DNA of 56,623 nt from an uncultured Prevotellaceae bacterium (GTDB lineage: Bacteria; Bacteroidota; Bacteroidia; Bacteroidales; Bacteroidaceae), in contig ONSR01000027.1 in assembly GCA_900320565.1 (NCBI GenBank), forward strand, positions 1 to 56,623, given 5' to 3'. Under the pieces are notes generated by a model. That model was not told where the DNA came from. It did not search any database and was given only the letters and a program-made list of their open reading frames with translations. Shown here piece after piece: positions 41,519-49,021 of the stretch. A program made the position numbers and the translations under genes. How positions within the stretch are numbered: position 1 is the first letter of the stretch; each line of letters opens with the position of its first letter.

Positions 41519-42315
41519 GGTCTGGATGTTGGCAAGTGGAACACTTCCTGAATTTCCTTCATCTGGGCGTCGGTCATGCCGTCAGGTTCGAAGCCCATCG
41601 ACTTGGCTCGCAGATAGATGGTAGCCGCCTTGTTGAGCACGTCCGTCTGGTCGAAAGCATCCATGATGTCCGTGCCGACAGCCACCGTGCCATGCTTCTC
41701 CCAAAGCACCACGTCGTAGTCCCTGATCTGCTGCAAAGTGGCATCGGCCAGCGCAACGGAACCCGGCAAGGTGTAGGGCACAATGCCCAGTCCAAGCGGC
41801 GCGAAAGCAAGCGTTTCGGGAATCATCGACCAGAGCAGGCGCGTGAGCACATCTTTGCCAAGAAAGGCCTTGGAATGGCTCATGGCAACCAGTTCGATGG
41901 GGTGCGTATGGAGGCTCGCCTTGTAGCTCGAACCGCTGGCAATCAGGTAGTCGTGGATGGACAGATGCGAAGGCAATTCGCTGGTCGGCATCACCAGTTC
42001 GTCAGCAACGATGACATACGATTTGCAGTCGTCCAGGATGCGAATGATGCTGCCGTTCTGCATCGGCTCTCGAGCCAGGTCGCGCATGCGTTTGCCCGTC
42101 CCCTTGCAATAGAAATAGCAGCCTTTCAGGTGAGGCAAAGTCGTGCCGATTTGAAGCGGCTCGGACAGGGCAGGAAGGGCTCGCATCTCATCGTCCACGA
42201 ACTCCGTAATGTTGACGGTAATGTTGCCACCATTGCGCTCGGCCCAACCCTTCTGCCAAAGGTAACCGGCCACCTCGGCAACCTTCTGAATCTCCTTATT
42301 TAATTCATAATTCAT
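41512..42315 (-). CDS. rhaD: Rhamnulose-1-phosphate aldolase
   Basis: This is a 267-residue class II aldolase that splits L-rhamnulose 1-phosphate into dihydroxyacetone phosphate and L-lactaldehyde. It shows ERNGGNITVNI near residue 27, CKGTGKRMRDL, the zinc ligands of SLHTHPIEL and a further histidine in WEKHGTVAVG. It follows the MFS transporter by 33 bases and overlaps the next gene. Adjacent AATTCATAATTCAT repeats fill the gap at 42303-42335. Confidence 0.93.
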   Translation of the reverse strand: MNYELNKEIQKVAEVAGYLWQKGWAERNGGNITVNITEFVDDEMRALPALSEPLQIGTTLPHLKGCYFYCKGTGKRMRDLAREPMQNGSIIRILDDCKSYVIVADELVMPTSELPSHLSIHDYLIASGSSYKASLHTHPIELVAMSHSKAFLGKDVLTRLLWSMIPETLAFAPLGLGIVPYTLPGSVALADATLQQIRDYDVVLWEKHGTVAVGTDIMDAFDQTDVLNKAATIYLRAKSMGFEPDGMTDAQMKEIQEVFHLPTSRPC

Positions 42316-42348
42316 AATTCATAATTCATAATTATATTCTCAGACGAT

Positions 42349-43734
42349 TTAGGAGAGAAATTCTCCGTAACGTTCACGAGTGATCTGCTCGAGCGATTTG
42401 CCACGCGTATTCGGGCAACCCAGCACACCAATCACGAGGGACAGCAACAGGAGCGCAATCATGCAATAGGCTGCCAGAGTGAAGCCCTCGCCGTTCTCTC
42501 CATAAATGAAGGTGAAGACCAGTCCCCAAAGCGCTGAGAGGCCTCGAACGATAAAGAACATCAGCCCTTGAGCACCTGCACGGAACTTGGCCGGGAAGAG
42601 CTCGGAACCCCAGAGCGCATAGAAAATCTGCACGCCCAAACCGCCATTGATGCCCCACAGAATCGAGAAGGCCCAAAGGCTGCCGATACCGCTCACACCC
42701 TTGATGATAACCAGCCATGTGGCAAGGCCTGCAAGCAAGCCAAGCACATAAACCAATTTATGAGAGATTCGGTCAATAAAGAATGAAAGACAGAACGTTA
42801 TGGCCACCACAACAACCCAACCGATGCAACTGAGCATATTGGCATATTCGTTGCTCAATCCGCCTGCCGTCTCGTAGATGTGAGGCTGGAAGAAACCCAT
42901 CACGGAGGCCACGAGATTCCACGTCAAATAGATGCTGGCAAGGTAAGCGACCGTGCGAACTGCAATCTTGTTGGTGAAGAGGAGTTTGATGTTCTCCCAG
43001 ATGCTACTCTTGTTCTTCTCTCGGCTCTCCTCGAAGGCCGCACTCTCATCCAGTTGGCGCTGCAAAGTCCAAGCCACAAAAGCCACGACAAAAAGCGTGA
43101 AGAAGACCACACGCGAACTGAACACCTGAACAGCCTCGACTGGCGCATCCGTCCCGATGAAAGCATGGGCAACCGTTTCCACAAGGCCATAAAGATAGCC
43201 TCCAGGAGCGAACAGCATGCCGAAGAGCAGGATAACCATCGGGCCAAAGCCCCACGACATTTGCGAGATGCAGATATTCCTGCCTCGCTTGTTCACCTCC
43301 GAACTCTCGGAAATATACGTCCACGATGCCGGCACGCCGATTCCTACGGAAATGCCCGTCACAAGGAAACCGCAAAGCAGCATCGGGAAGTTCACGGAGC
43401 ACATAATCAGCAGGACGCCCAGCATATAGACCAGAAGGTTGTAAGTGAAGATGAACTTCCGCCCAAACTTATCAGCCAGGAAGCCACCGATGATGGCACC
43501 TATTGCTGCACCTAACGCATTGGCGCTGATAGCATTAAGCCAACCGAGATGCATCTCGCTCAAGCCAAGATAGTTCTGCCAAAGCGTAATGCCGCTCGCT
43601 CCAGCCACAATAGCGCCAGCATCCAGATAATTGTTCAACGAGACCGCCAGGGTGCTCTTAAGAGACCCACCCCTTCCCCTCCCTGTGAGGGAGGGAGCGG
43701 TTACCTCTGCAGCTTGTTTGTTTTTATTGTTCAT
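42349..43734 (-). CDS. MFS sugar transporter of the rhamnose operon
   Basis: This 461-residue major facilitator with 12 membrane segments very likely imports L-rhamnose, judged by its place among rhaA, rhaB and rhaD. GGFLADKFGRKFIF is the loop 2-3 signature and WTYISESSEVNKRGRN the loop 6 region. The N-terminal 35 residues are odd: PSLTGRGRGGS is encoded by a palindromic repeat (43663-43698), just before the conserved LNNYLDAGAIVAGASGITLWQNYLGLS. The start overlaps the DUF559 gene by 11 bases, so the present start codon may have come with that cassette. Confidence 0.88.
   Translation of the reverse strand: MNNKNKQAAEVTAPSLTGRGRGGSLKSTLAVSLNNYLDAGAIVAGASGITLWQNYLGLSEMHLGWLNAISANALGAAIGAIIGGFLADKFGRKFIFTYNLLVYMLGVLLIMCSVNFPMLLCGFLVTGISVGIGVPASWTYISESSEVNKRGRNICISQMSWGFGPMVILLFGMLFAPGGYLYGLVETVAHAFIGTDAPVEAVQVFSSRVVFFTLFVVAFVAWTLQRQLDESAAFEESREKNKSSIWENIKLLFTNKIAVRTVAYLASIYLTWNLVASVMGFFQPHIYETAGGLSNEYANMLSCIGWVVVVAITFCLSFFIDRISHKLVYVLGLLAGLATWLVIIKGVSGIGSLWAFSILWGINGGLGVQIFYALWGSELFPAKFRAGAQGLMFFIVRGLSALWGLVFTFIYGENGEGFTLAAYCMIALLLLSLVIGVLGCPNTRGKSLEQITRERYGEFLS
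43663..43698 (-). repeat. Palindromic repeat copy inside the MFS N-terminus
   Basis: On the minus strand it reads GCTCCCTCCCTCACAGGGAG, then GGGAAGGGGTGGGTCT. It is the inverted counterpart of 44142-44176, and the two copies bracket the DUF559 gene. Confidence 0.8.
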
Positions 43735-44125
43735 TATATGAATTGTTAATGATTATGCCTTTTTCAAAATAATCCTTTATCTGTTGAATGACAAGATCGA
43801 TGTCGAATAAAACCTGCTCGTTAGTAAAACGAAGAACTCTGTAACCTAAACTCTGAAGGAATTCTGTTCTTACAGCATCTTCTTCCATCTGATGCCGTTC
43901 AGCATGATATGCACCATCCACTTCTATGATCAGGCCTTCACTACGAGCCAAGAAATCCACTATATAATCACCGATGATATGTTGGCGAAGAAATTTCACA
44001 CCCAAAGCCTCGTCTCTGATATACTCCCACAATACAGATTCAGCCAAAGTCTGGTTCTTACGATTTTCGCGTGCGAATTCCTTAAGTAACCCGTACCTGT
44101 CTGGGTATGACGTTTTGTATGCCAT
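43724..44125 (-). CDS. DUF559 (PD-(D/E)XK, Vsr-like) nuclease
   Basis: This 133-residue protein belongs to the DUF559 group of PD-(D/E)XK nucleases related to very-short-patch repair endonuclease. The pattern is complete: LAESVLWEYIR (Glu29), KFLRQHIIGDYIVDFLA (Asp57), LIIEVDGAYH (Glu68, Asp70) and LGYRVLRFTNEQVL. It interrupts the rhamnose operon between rhaA and the MFS gene and is flanked by inverted palindromic repeats at 43663-43698 and 44142-44176. It has no clear role in rhamnose use and looks like a mobile insertion. Its target is unknown. Confidence 0.88.
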   Translation of the reverse strand: MAYKTSYPDRYGLLKEFARENRKNQTLAESVLWEYIRDEALGVKFLRQHIIGDYIVDFLARSEGLIIEVDGAYHAERHQMEEDAVRTEFLQSLGYRVLRFTNEQVLFDIDLVIQQIKDYFEKGIIINNSYNEQ

Positions 44126-44141
44126 TTCTCTGCAGTAACTA

Positions 44142-44176
44142 CCCCTCCCTCACAGGGAGGGGCAAGGGGTGGGTCT
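44142..44176 (+). repeat. Palindromic repeat copy upstream of DUF559
   Basis: CCCCTCCCTCACAGGGAGGG followed by GCAAGGGGTGGGTCT, between the rhaA stop and the DUF559 start. It overlaps the rhaA stop codon by two bases (rhaA ends at 44175) and is inverted relative to the copy at 43663-43698. Confidence 0.8.
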
Positions 44177-45425
44177 ATCGTTTACTTGTCACATTCTTTT
44201 CGTATTCCTGAATAGCGGGGATGAATGCCTCGCCAACAGGCACATTGTTCTTCAGATTGAAGTAATCGAAGACGGCTCCGAAGGGAAGGCTCTTCGCCTC
44301 TTCCAAGAGAGCGAGGCGCTCGAAATTCTGCTCCTTATCCTCGTATTCGCGCAACATGGCAAGCGGCTCCAAAAGGGCTTGCAGCACGCATTTCTGCGTT
44401 GCTCTGGTTCCAACGACATACGCTCCGATACGATTGATGCTGGCATCAAAGTAGTCAAGACCGATATGGGCGCGATTCAAAGCGTCGGCACGGACGATTT
44501 CCTTGAAGAGGTCGAGCGTCTGGTCGTTCATGATGGTAACGTGGTCGCTATCCCAACGAACGGGACGAGACACGTGGAGCATCAGTTCGGGCACGAACAG
44601 GAGCAACGAAGCCACCATGTCGCTCACGTTTTCCGTCTGCTCATAGTGTCCCGTATCGAGCGTGTACATCAGTTTCCTCGTAGCGCAGTAGCCGGCCACA
44701 AAGTCATGAGAACCAACGGTATAGGATTCCAGTCCGATGCCGAAGAGCTTCGCTTCGAGGCAGGTCTTCATGTTTGGCAAGTCTTCCTTCAGAATCTCGT
44801 CAAGGCTCTCGGCAAAGATTTCGCGATAACGTTTCCGCTCGACCGTAAGGTCCTTCGAACCGTCGTGAACCCAGATGTTCATGATGGAGGGGTCGCCTTG
44901 CTTGCTGCCCATATAATCGGCAATACGACGGCAACGTTTGGTGTGTTCAATCCAGAACTCACGAATCGCGGGGTCGGGATTGCTGAGCGTCAGGTTGCCG
45001 CTCTTGGGATGCGAAAAGCTTGTGCTGTTGAAGTCGAGCTTGAGACCTTGTTCCCTCGCCCACTCTATCCAACTGTCGAAATGCTTCGTCTCAACCTCGT
45101 CCCTATCGACAAACTGGCCACCAAAGTCGCCATAAATCTCGTGGAGGTTAAGTCGGTGATTTCCAGCGAGCAGGCTCTTCGCAAAAGCCACATCGGCACG
45201 GACCTCATCGATGTTGCGGGCACGACCAGGATAGTTACCAGTCGTCTGGATTCCACCACTCAAGGCTTCATTCCGTTCGAAGCCCACCACGTCGTCCGTT
45301 TGCCAGCAATGCAGGCTGATAGGCGTTTTCTCCAACTGAGCGACGGCAAGGTCGGTATCGACGCCGACAGCCGCATAGCGCTCTTTAGCAATCTCGTAGG
45401 ACTTAAGAATCTGTTCTTCTTTCAT
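44175..45425 (-). CDS. rhaA: L-rhamnose isomerase
   Basis: This 416-residue enzyme converts L-rhamnose to L-rhamnulose with a metal ion in a TIM barrel. ISLHCWQTDDVVGFE, GGIQTTGNYPGRARN and the metal-binding series around KLDFNSTSFSHPKSGNLTLS, NIWVHDGSKD, LYTLDTGHYEQTENVSD and PVRWDSDHV are diagnostic of RhaA. It lies eight bases downstream of rhaB. The next rhamnose gene is separated from it by the DUF559 insertion. Confidence 0.95.
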   Translation of the reverse strand: MKEEQILKSYEIAKERYAAVGVDTDLAVAQLEKTPISLHCWQTDDVVGFERNEALSGGIQTTGNYPGRARNIDEVRADVAFAKSLLAGNHRLNLHEIYGDFGGQFVDRDEVETKHFDSWIEWAREQGLKLDFNSTSFSHPKSGNLTLSNPDPAIREFWIEHTKRCRRIADYMGSKQGDPSIMNIWVHDGSKDLTVERKRYREIFAESLDEILKEDLPNMKTCLEAKLFGIGLESYTVGSHDFVAGYCATRKLMYTLDTGHYEQTENVSDMVASLLLFVPELMLHVSRPVRWDSDHVTIMNDQTLDLFKEIVRADALNRAHIGLDYFDASINRIGAYVVGTRATQKCVLQALLEPLAMLREYEDKEQNFERLALLEEAKSLPFGAVFDYFNLKNNVPVGEAFIPAIQEYEKNVTSKR

Positions 45426-45433
45426 ATATTACA

Positions 45434-46852
45434 TTATTTATATTCCTTAATTTCAATGCTTTTCCTGACGATGGCCCGCATCTCCTGAAGCGAACCAACC
45501 AAGCCTGCAGCACGGATTTGCACTAAGGCATTGCCCAGCGCAGTTCCCTCTTTCGGACCGGCAATCACGGGAATCTGAAGGGCGTCGGCAGCGAACTGCA
45601 TCAGGAAGTTGTTCTTGCTGCCCCCACCAATCACGTGAAGTCGCTGAATATCAACAGGAGAGATGTCTCGAAGGATGTTGACAACTTCGACATAACGATG
45701 GGCGAGGCTACGGAAAATGACGCGCACATAATCGGCTGGCTTTTGCGGAAGTTCCTGACCGGTTTCAGCCAGATAATCGCGAATGGCAGCCGTCATCGAA
45801 TCGGGATGGGCGAAGCGCGGGTCGTCGGGATTGATGAGACTATCGAGCGAGGACTGGAGGCACAGCGCATTCAACGCGTTCACATCCGTCGGAACCTGCC
45901 CTTCCGTCCACTCTTTCCTGCATCCCTCCAGAAGCCAAAGCCCGGTAATGTTCTTGAGGAAACGTATCGTACCGTCCAGCCCGCCCTCGTTCGTGAAGTT
46001 ATGACGGAAGCTCGCTTCGTTGATGATGGGCGCCGGACTCTCGATGCCAAGCAGGCTCCAAGTGCCACAACTCAGGTAAGCGTAATTGCCGTCCTCAGCC
46101 GGAATGGAAGCCACAGCTGAAGCCGTATCGTGGCTTCCCACAGCAACCACAGGAACAGGACCTAATCCAGTCATTTCCTGAACCTTACGGCTCAACACCC
46201 CTACCCTTTCGCCTGGCTTAACGAGGCGTCCGAAACGCTCTCTTTTCATTTCAATCGAGGCCAGAATCTTCGTATCGAGGTCGCCCGTTTGGGGATTGAG
46301 CATTTGCGAGGTGGAAGCAATCGTCTGCTCCATAACCGCTTCACCCGTAAGCATATAGACAAGGGCATCGGGCATGAAGAGCACCTTATCTGCCCCAGCA
46401 AACGCGTCTTTGTTCTCGCGACGAATCGTGTCGAGCTGGAACAAAGTATTGAAAGGCATGAACTGGATGCCAGTTCGTTCGTAAAGTTCCTGTTGAGGCA
46501 TGCATTCCGCAAAATAGCGCTCCATCGCCCCATCCGTATGAGGGTCGCGATAACAGTACGGCAAACCTATCAGCTCGCCGTTCTTATCGAAGAAAGCCAC
46601 ATCGCAGCCCCAAGTATCTATGCCAATGCTTGTGAGCGTAATCCCTTGTTCCTTAACCCTTTGCAGAGCGAAAAGGATTTCGTCACGAAGTTGAGGGAGG
46701 TTCCAGAAAACGTGTCCGTCGCGATGAATCTGCTTGGTTTCGAAGCGCGTCAGTTCGCTCATCTCGACCCGTTCGCCGTCGTATTTGGCAATTATCGTAC
46801 GGCCACTCGTGGCTCCGAGGTCAATCGAAAGATAATATGCGGGAAACATCAT
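45434..46852 (-). CDS. rhaB: Rhamnulokinase
   Basis: This 472-residue FGGY-family kinase phosphorylates L-rhamnulose at O1. It shows the N-terminal phosphate-binding LSIDLGATSGRTII, SIGIDTWGCDVAFFD, the central VPVVAVGSHDTASAVASIPA and the C-terminal LHVIGGGSKNNFLMQFAADAL. It is the promoter-proximal gene of the rhaB-rhaA-(DUF559)-MFS-rhaD-unknown operon, with a -7 box at 46884-46891. No rhamnose regulator is visible in the window. Confidence 0.95.
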   Translation of the reverse strand: MMFPAYYLSIDLGATSGRTIIAKYDGERVEMSELTRFETKQIHRDGHVFWNLPQLRDEILFALQRVKEQGITLTSIGIDTWGCDVAFFDKNGELIGLPYCYRDPHTDGAMERYFAECMPQQELYERTGIQFMPFNTLFQLDTIRRENKDAFAGADKVLFMPDALVYMLTGEAVMEQTIASTSQMLNPQTGDLDTKILASIEMKRERFGRLVKPGERVGVLSRKVQEMTGLGPVPVVAVGSHDTASAVASIPAEDGNYAYLSCGTWSLLGIESPAPIINEASFRHNFTNEGGLDGTIRFLKNITGLWLLEGCRKEWTEGQVPTDVNALNALCLQSSLDSLINPDDPRFAHPDSMTAAIRDYLAETGQELPQKPADYVRVIFRSLAHRYVEVVNILRDISPVDIQRLHVIGGGSKNNFLMQFAADALQIPVIAGPKEGTALGNALVQIRAAGLVGSLQEMRAIVRKSIEIKEYK

Positions 46853-46883
46853 TTTGTGCGCTTTTACTTATGTCAATTTCTTG

Positions 46884-46891
46884 CAAAGGTA
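46884..46891 (-). promoter_or_regulatory. -7 box of the rhamnose operon
   Basis: Minus-strand TACCTTTG lies 32 bases upstream of the rhaB ATG. Confidence 0.6.
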
Positions 46892-46983
46892 GTAAAATAA
46901 GCGAACAAACAGTCAGGAAGAACAAAAAAATTATCCACGAAGAGACACATTTTACAATAAATAAATCATTTAGGAACATTGAC

Positions 46984-47014
46984 AAAAAAAAGAGAGCCCA
47001 CTAATGGACTCTCT
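46984..47014 (-). terminator. Terminator downstream of the tRNA fragment
   Basis: AGAGAGCCCACTAATGGACT plus CTCT forms a hairpin (46991-47014) followed on the minus strand by TTTTTTT. It would have ended transcription of the tRNA whose 3' end remains at 47037-47057. Confidence 0.75.
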
Positions 47015-47036
47015 GTTTAACGCTTTTCGCGCTTGA

Positions 47037-47057
47037 GCCTCTTGTCGGATTCGAACC
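47037..47057 (-). other. tRNA 3' fragment, probable attachment site of an integrated element
   Basis: On the minus strand this reads GGTTCGAATCCGACAAGAGG plus C: the T loop, the 3' T stem (CCGAC) and an acceptor 3' strand (AAGAGGC). The 5' half is absent: upstream bases (ATAGT-GG) do not pair properly with CCGAC, and no GCCTCTT acceptor strand lies nearby. A tRNA terminator follows at once. This is the signature of integration into a tRNA gene, with the intact gene expected at the far end of the element outside the window. The acceptor would fit a tRNA starting GCCTCTT, possibly tRNA-Thr, but the identity is not secure. Confidence 0.55.
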
Positions 47058-47653
47058 ACTATTTGATTATAAGATAGTTAGGAAGAGATGTGTATACCGA
47101 TTTTGATTTTGTGTACACATACTCTTTTTCTACCATTTTTCAGTTGCGGATTTTATCCAACGACAATTTTCAGAGTTTTGCCTTTAGAGAGGCGTTGATT
47201 ATTATTATTATTTAATTTGTTTTTTTGATATTCCCATATCTCTACACGGGAGCAATTAAGATTTTTTGGTTTGTTTGTTTGCCGTTTCAGTCCCGAAATT
47301 TCTTGCAGTGACTTTGAAACTCTCGTAACTTTGCACCAAATTCGTGAAATTTAGTATCACAAATGCTGGTGTTCGATTGCTATAACAGACCTCTTAATTA
47401 CACTGCAAAGGTACTAAATAATAAGCAAACAAACAAACATTTTCAGGGAAAAGAACTAAAATTATATAATATGTATAGATTTCCTTCTTCAAGCAACATG
47501 AATTGTATGGGAATGGCAGTTCAAGGTGCATTTTCCAAAAGGAAAACAGGTGTATTAATGCATGTAAAAGCGACATTTGTAATACTGCATTTAATTTGTA
47601 ATGAATCCACCCCTGTAGGTAGGTGGTAATTACCAATTAAACACACATGTATT
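47058..47653. other. AT-rich left end of the integrated element, no convincing gene
   Basis: The region contains a plus-strand -7 box (TAACTTTG, 47326-47333), a minus-strand -7 box (TACCTTTG, 47406-47413) and an inverted pair GTTTGTTTGTTTGC (47269-47282) with GCAAACAAACAAAC (47425-47438). A minus-strand open frame ending at 47153 (QRLSKGKTLKIVVG) has no start codon. A plus-strand frame at 47363-47629 looks like chance. No integrase is visible here. Confidence 0.5.
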
Positions 47654-47881
47654 ATGGAAGAAAAAACTTTCATTGAGAAGAAGACGGAATGGATTCGTTC
47701 AATCCGTCCAGGCGGCGAAAAAAAGGGTTTCGTCAGAAATTATGAAGAGATTGACACATTATCTACTCTCGTCAGCAGATTCAATCAAGGGCTGGGAAGA
47801 GATAGAGGTGTTAAGCTGACAACCAAGCGCAACTGGGAAGAGAAATCGTTTAGTATTAAATGCGAAAAGATTAAAACTTAA
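47654..47881 (+). CDS. Small basic protein of the phage-like element, unknown
   Basis: A 75-residue charged protein starting MEEKTFIEKKTEWIRSIRPG and ending KSFSIKCEKIKT. There is no signal peptide, membrane segment or recognised domain. It opens a tightly packed plus-strand cluster, 12 bases ahead of the HTH gene, and the AAACACAC-rich stretch before its ATG may be part of the promoter. It may be a small DNA-binding or regulatory protein, but that is a guess from size and charge. Confidence 0.55.
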   Translation: MEEKTFIEKKTEWIRSIRPGGEKKGFVRNYEEIDTLSTLVSRFNQGLGRDRGVKLTTKRNWEEKSFSIKCEKIKT

Positions 47882-47893
47882 AGAAAGGCAAGT

Positions 47894-48115
47894 ATGGTAC
47901 AAATTAAAGCAAAAGGGACAAACACTACCCTCGCACAAAGAATCGTAAATTGTAATGACACTGTTATGACATTGGATGATGCTGCCGAATTTCTCGGCAA
48001 AACCAGAGAGGCCGTAAAGAAAATGTGTCAGCGCAAACAGATTCCATGTCACAAAGAACGTAAGTCATGGCTCCTGCTTAAAAGCGAAATTGTTGAATGG
48101 CTACGCGCTTTATGA
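47894..48115 (+). CDS. Excisionase-like helix-turn-helix protein
   Basis: A 73-residue protein. Residues about 25-70 (MTLDDAAEFLGKTREAVKKM, then the wing QIPCHKERKSWLLLKSEIVEWL) form a winged helix-turn-helix of the excisionase/MerR-like type (HTH_17). Such proteins control integration and excision or early transcription in Bacteroidales mobile elements. It lies between two small genes at the left end of the element, close to the tRNA attachment site, which fits an Xis or regulator role. Confidence 0.75.
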   Translation: MVQIKAKGTNTTLAQRIVNCNDTVMTLDDAAEFLGKTREAVKKMCQRKQIPCHKERKSWLLLKSEIVEWLRAL

Positions 48116-48216
48116 TTAAGTTCTCTCACAAAGAACTCTAAATGCGTAAAGTCCTCTGCCTGCCCTCTGCGAAGAACGCATGCAGAGGCAATTTTTTAAC
48201 ATCTAATCTTATCATA

Positions 48217-48786
48217 ATGGCAAACGAAATTATTAACACTACTGATGTGGAGAAGAAAGTTATTATCGTGAGGGGGCAAGAGGTGCTGCTCGACAGGGAT
48301 GTCGCAGCTCTTTATGGGGTTGAGACAAAAAGAGTGAATGAAGCTGTCAGAAATAACATTGAAAAGTTCCCTGATGGATATGTACTGGAATTGACCGACG
48401 AAGAGTCTTCATCTGTAAGGTCGAAAATTTCGACCAAACAAGAAATGCACTATGGTAAACACTCAAAGTACAACTACAAAGCTTTCACGGAACGTGGCTT
48501 ATATATGCTGGCTACTATCCTGAAATCAAAGAATGCAGTGAATACTACTATCGCCATCATCAATACATTTACACAGGTGCGAGTGATGGCAAGAACGATG
48601 GAAAAAGTGGAACACGCTCCTGATGGCCAAGCATTGCAGAAAGAACTTCTAAAGAAATCGGGCGAACTCATGGGGGAAATAATTGGGCAGAATCTTTCCA
48701 CAAAAGCCATCGAGACAGAGATTGAACTTAACTTCGCTGTCGTGAAGATTAGGCATAAAATCATTCGGGGAGGTAAAGAGGAATAG
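48217..48786 (+). CDS. ORF6N domain protein (phage antirepressor-like)
   Basis: This 189-residue protein carries an N-terminal ORF6N domain: VIIVRGQEVLLDRDVAALYGVETKRVNEAVRNNIEKFP is the typical start, followed by AFTERGLYMLATILKS. ORF6N proteins are DNA-binding, often encoded by phages and related to KilA-N antirepressors. The C-terminal half is a coiled helix. The ATG at 48217 is preferred over an in-frame one at 48142 because the ORF6N pattern begins right after it and the extra residues are unlike the family. Confidence 0.85.
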   Translation: MANEIINTTDVEKKVIIVRGQEVLLDRDVAALYGVETKRVNEAVRNNIEKFPDGYVLELTDEESSSVRSKISTKQEMHYGKHSKYNYKAFTERGLYMLATILKSKNAVNTTIAIINTFTQVRVMARTMEKVEHAPDGQALQKELLKKSGELMGEIIGQNLSTKAIETEIELNFAVVKIRHKIIRGGKEE

Positions 48787-48787
48787 C

Positions 48788-49021
48788 ATGGAAAAGAAAG
48801 AGTATTATGTGCAGCCGAAAATCGCTGCCAAAATAGTTGAGCTCAATCAGGAACACGCCCTGCCTGTGAATATCATCGTCGGTGAGTGTGTGGGTAATCT
48901 GACCCAAATCACTTTCGAGTACGAACTTATTGACTATCATATCGTGGCATGGCTCGTGAACAAGGGTACACTGTTCTACACCTGCCTACCTGATGAGGAA
49001 ATCTTGAACGATAATGATTAA
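48788..49021 (+). CDS. Small protein upstream of the primase, unknown
   Basis: A 77-residue protein (MEKKEYYVQPKIAAKIVELN to CLPDEEILNDND), acidic at its end and without a recognised domain. It begins one base after the ORF6N stop and its last eight bases overlap the primase start, so it is translationally coupled to the replication protein. It may be a small replication accessory factor; that rests on position only. Confidence 0.6.
   Translation: MEKKEYYVQPKIAAKIVELNQEHALPVNIIVGECVGNLTQITFEYELIDYHIVAWLVNKGTLFYTCLPDEEILNDND

Noticed and set aside
47153-47352. Minus-strand open frame ending QRLSKGKTLKIVVG, perhaps the end of an integrase
   Set aside because: There is no start codon, it is bounded upstream by a stop near 47355, and no integrase catalytic motif is present. 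It could be a fragment but is not supportable.
47363-47629. Plus-strand 88-codon frame near the element end
   Set aside because: The composition is odd, no domain is recognised, and it crosses an inverted repeat and a minus-strand promoter-like box. Chance is the simplest explanation, though a product from the internal ATG at 47471 cannot be excluded.
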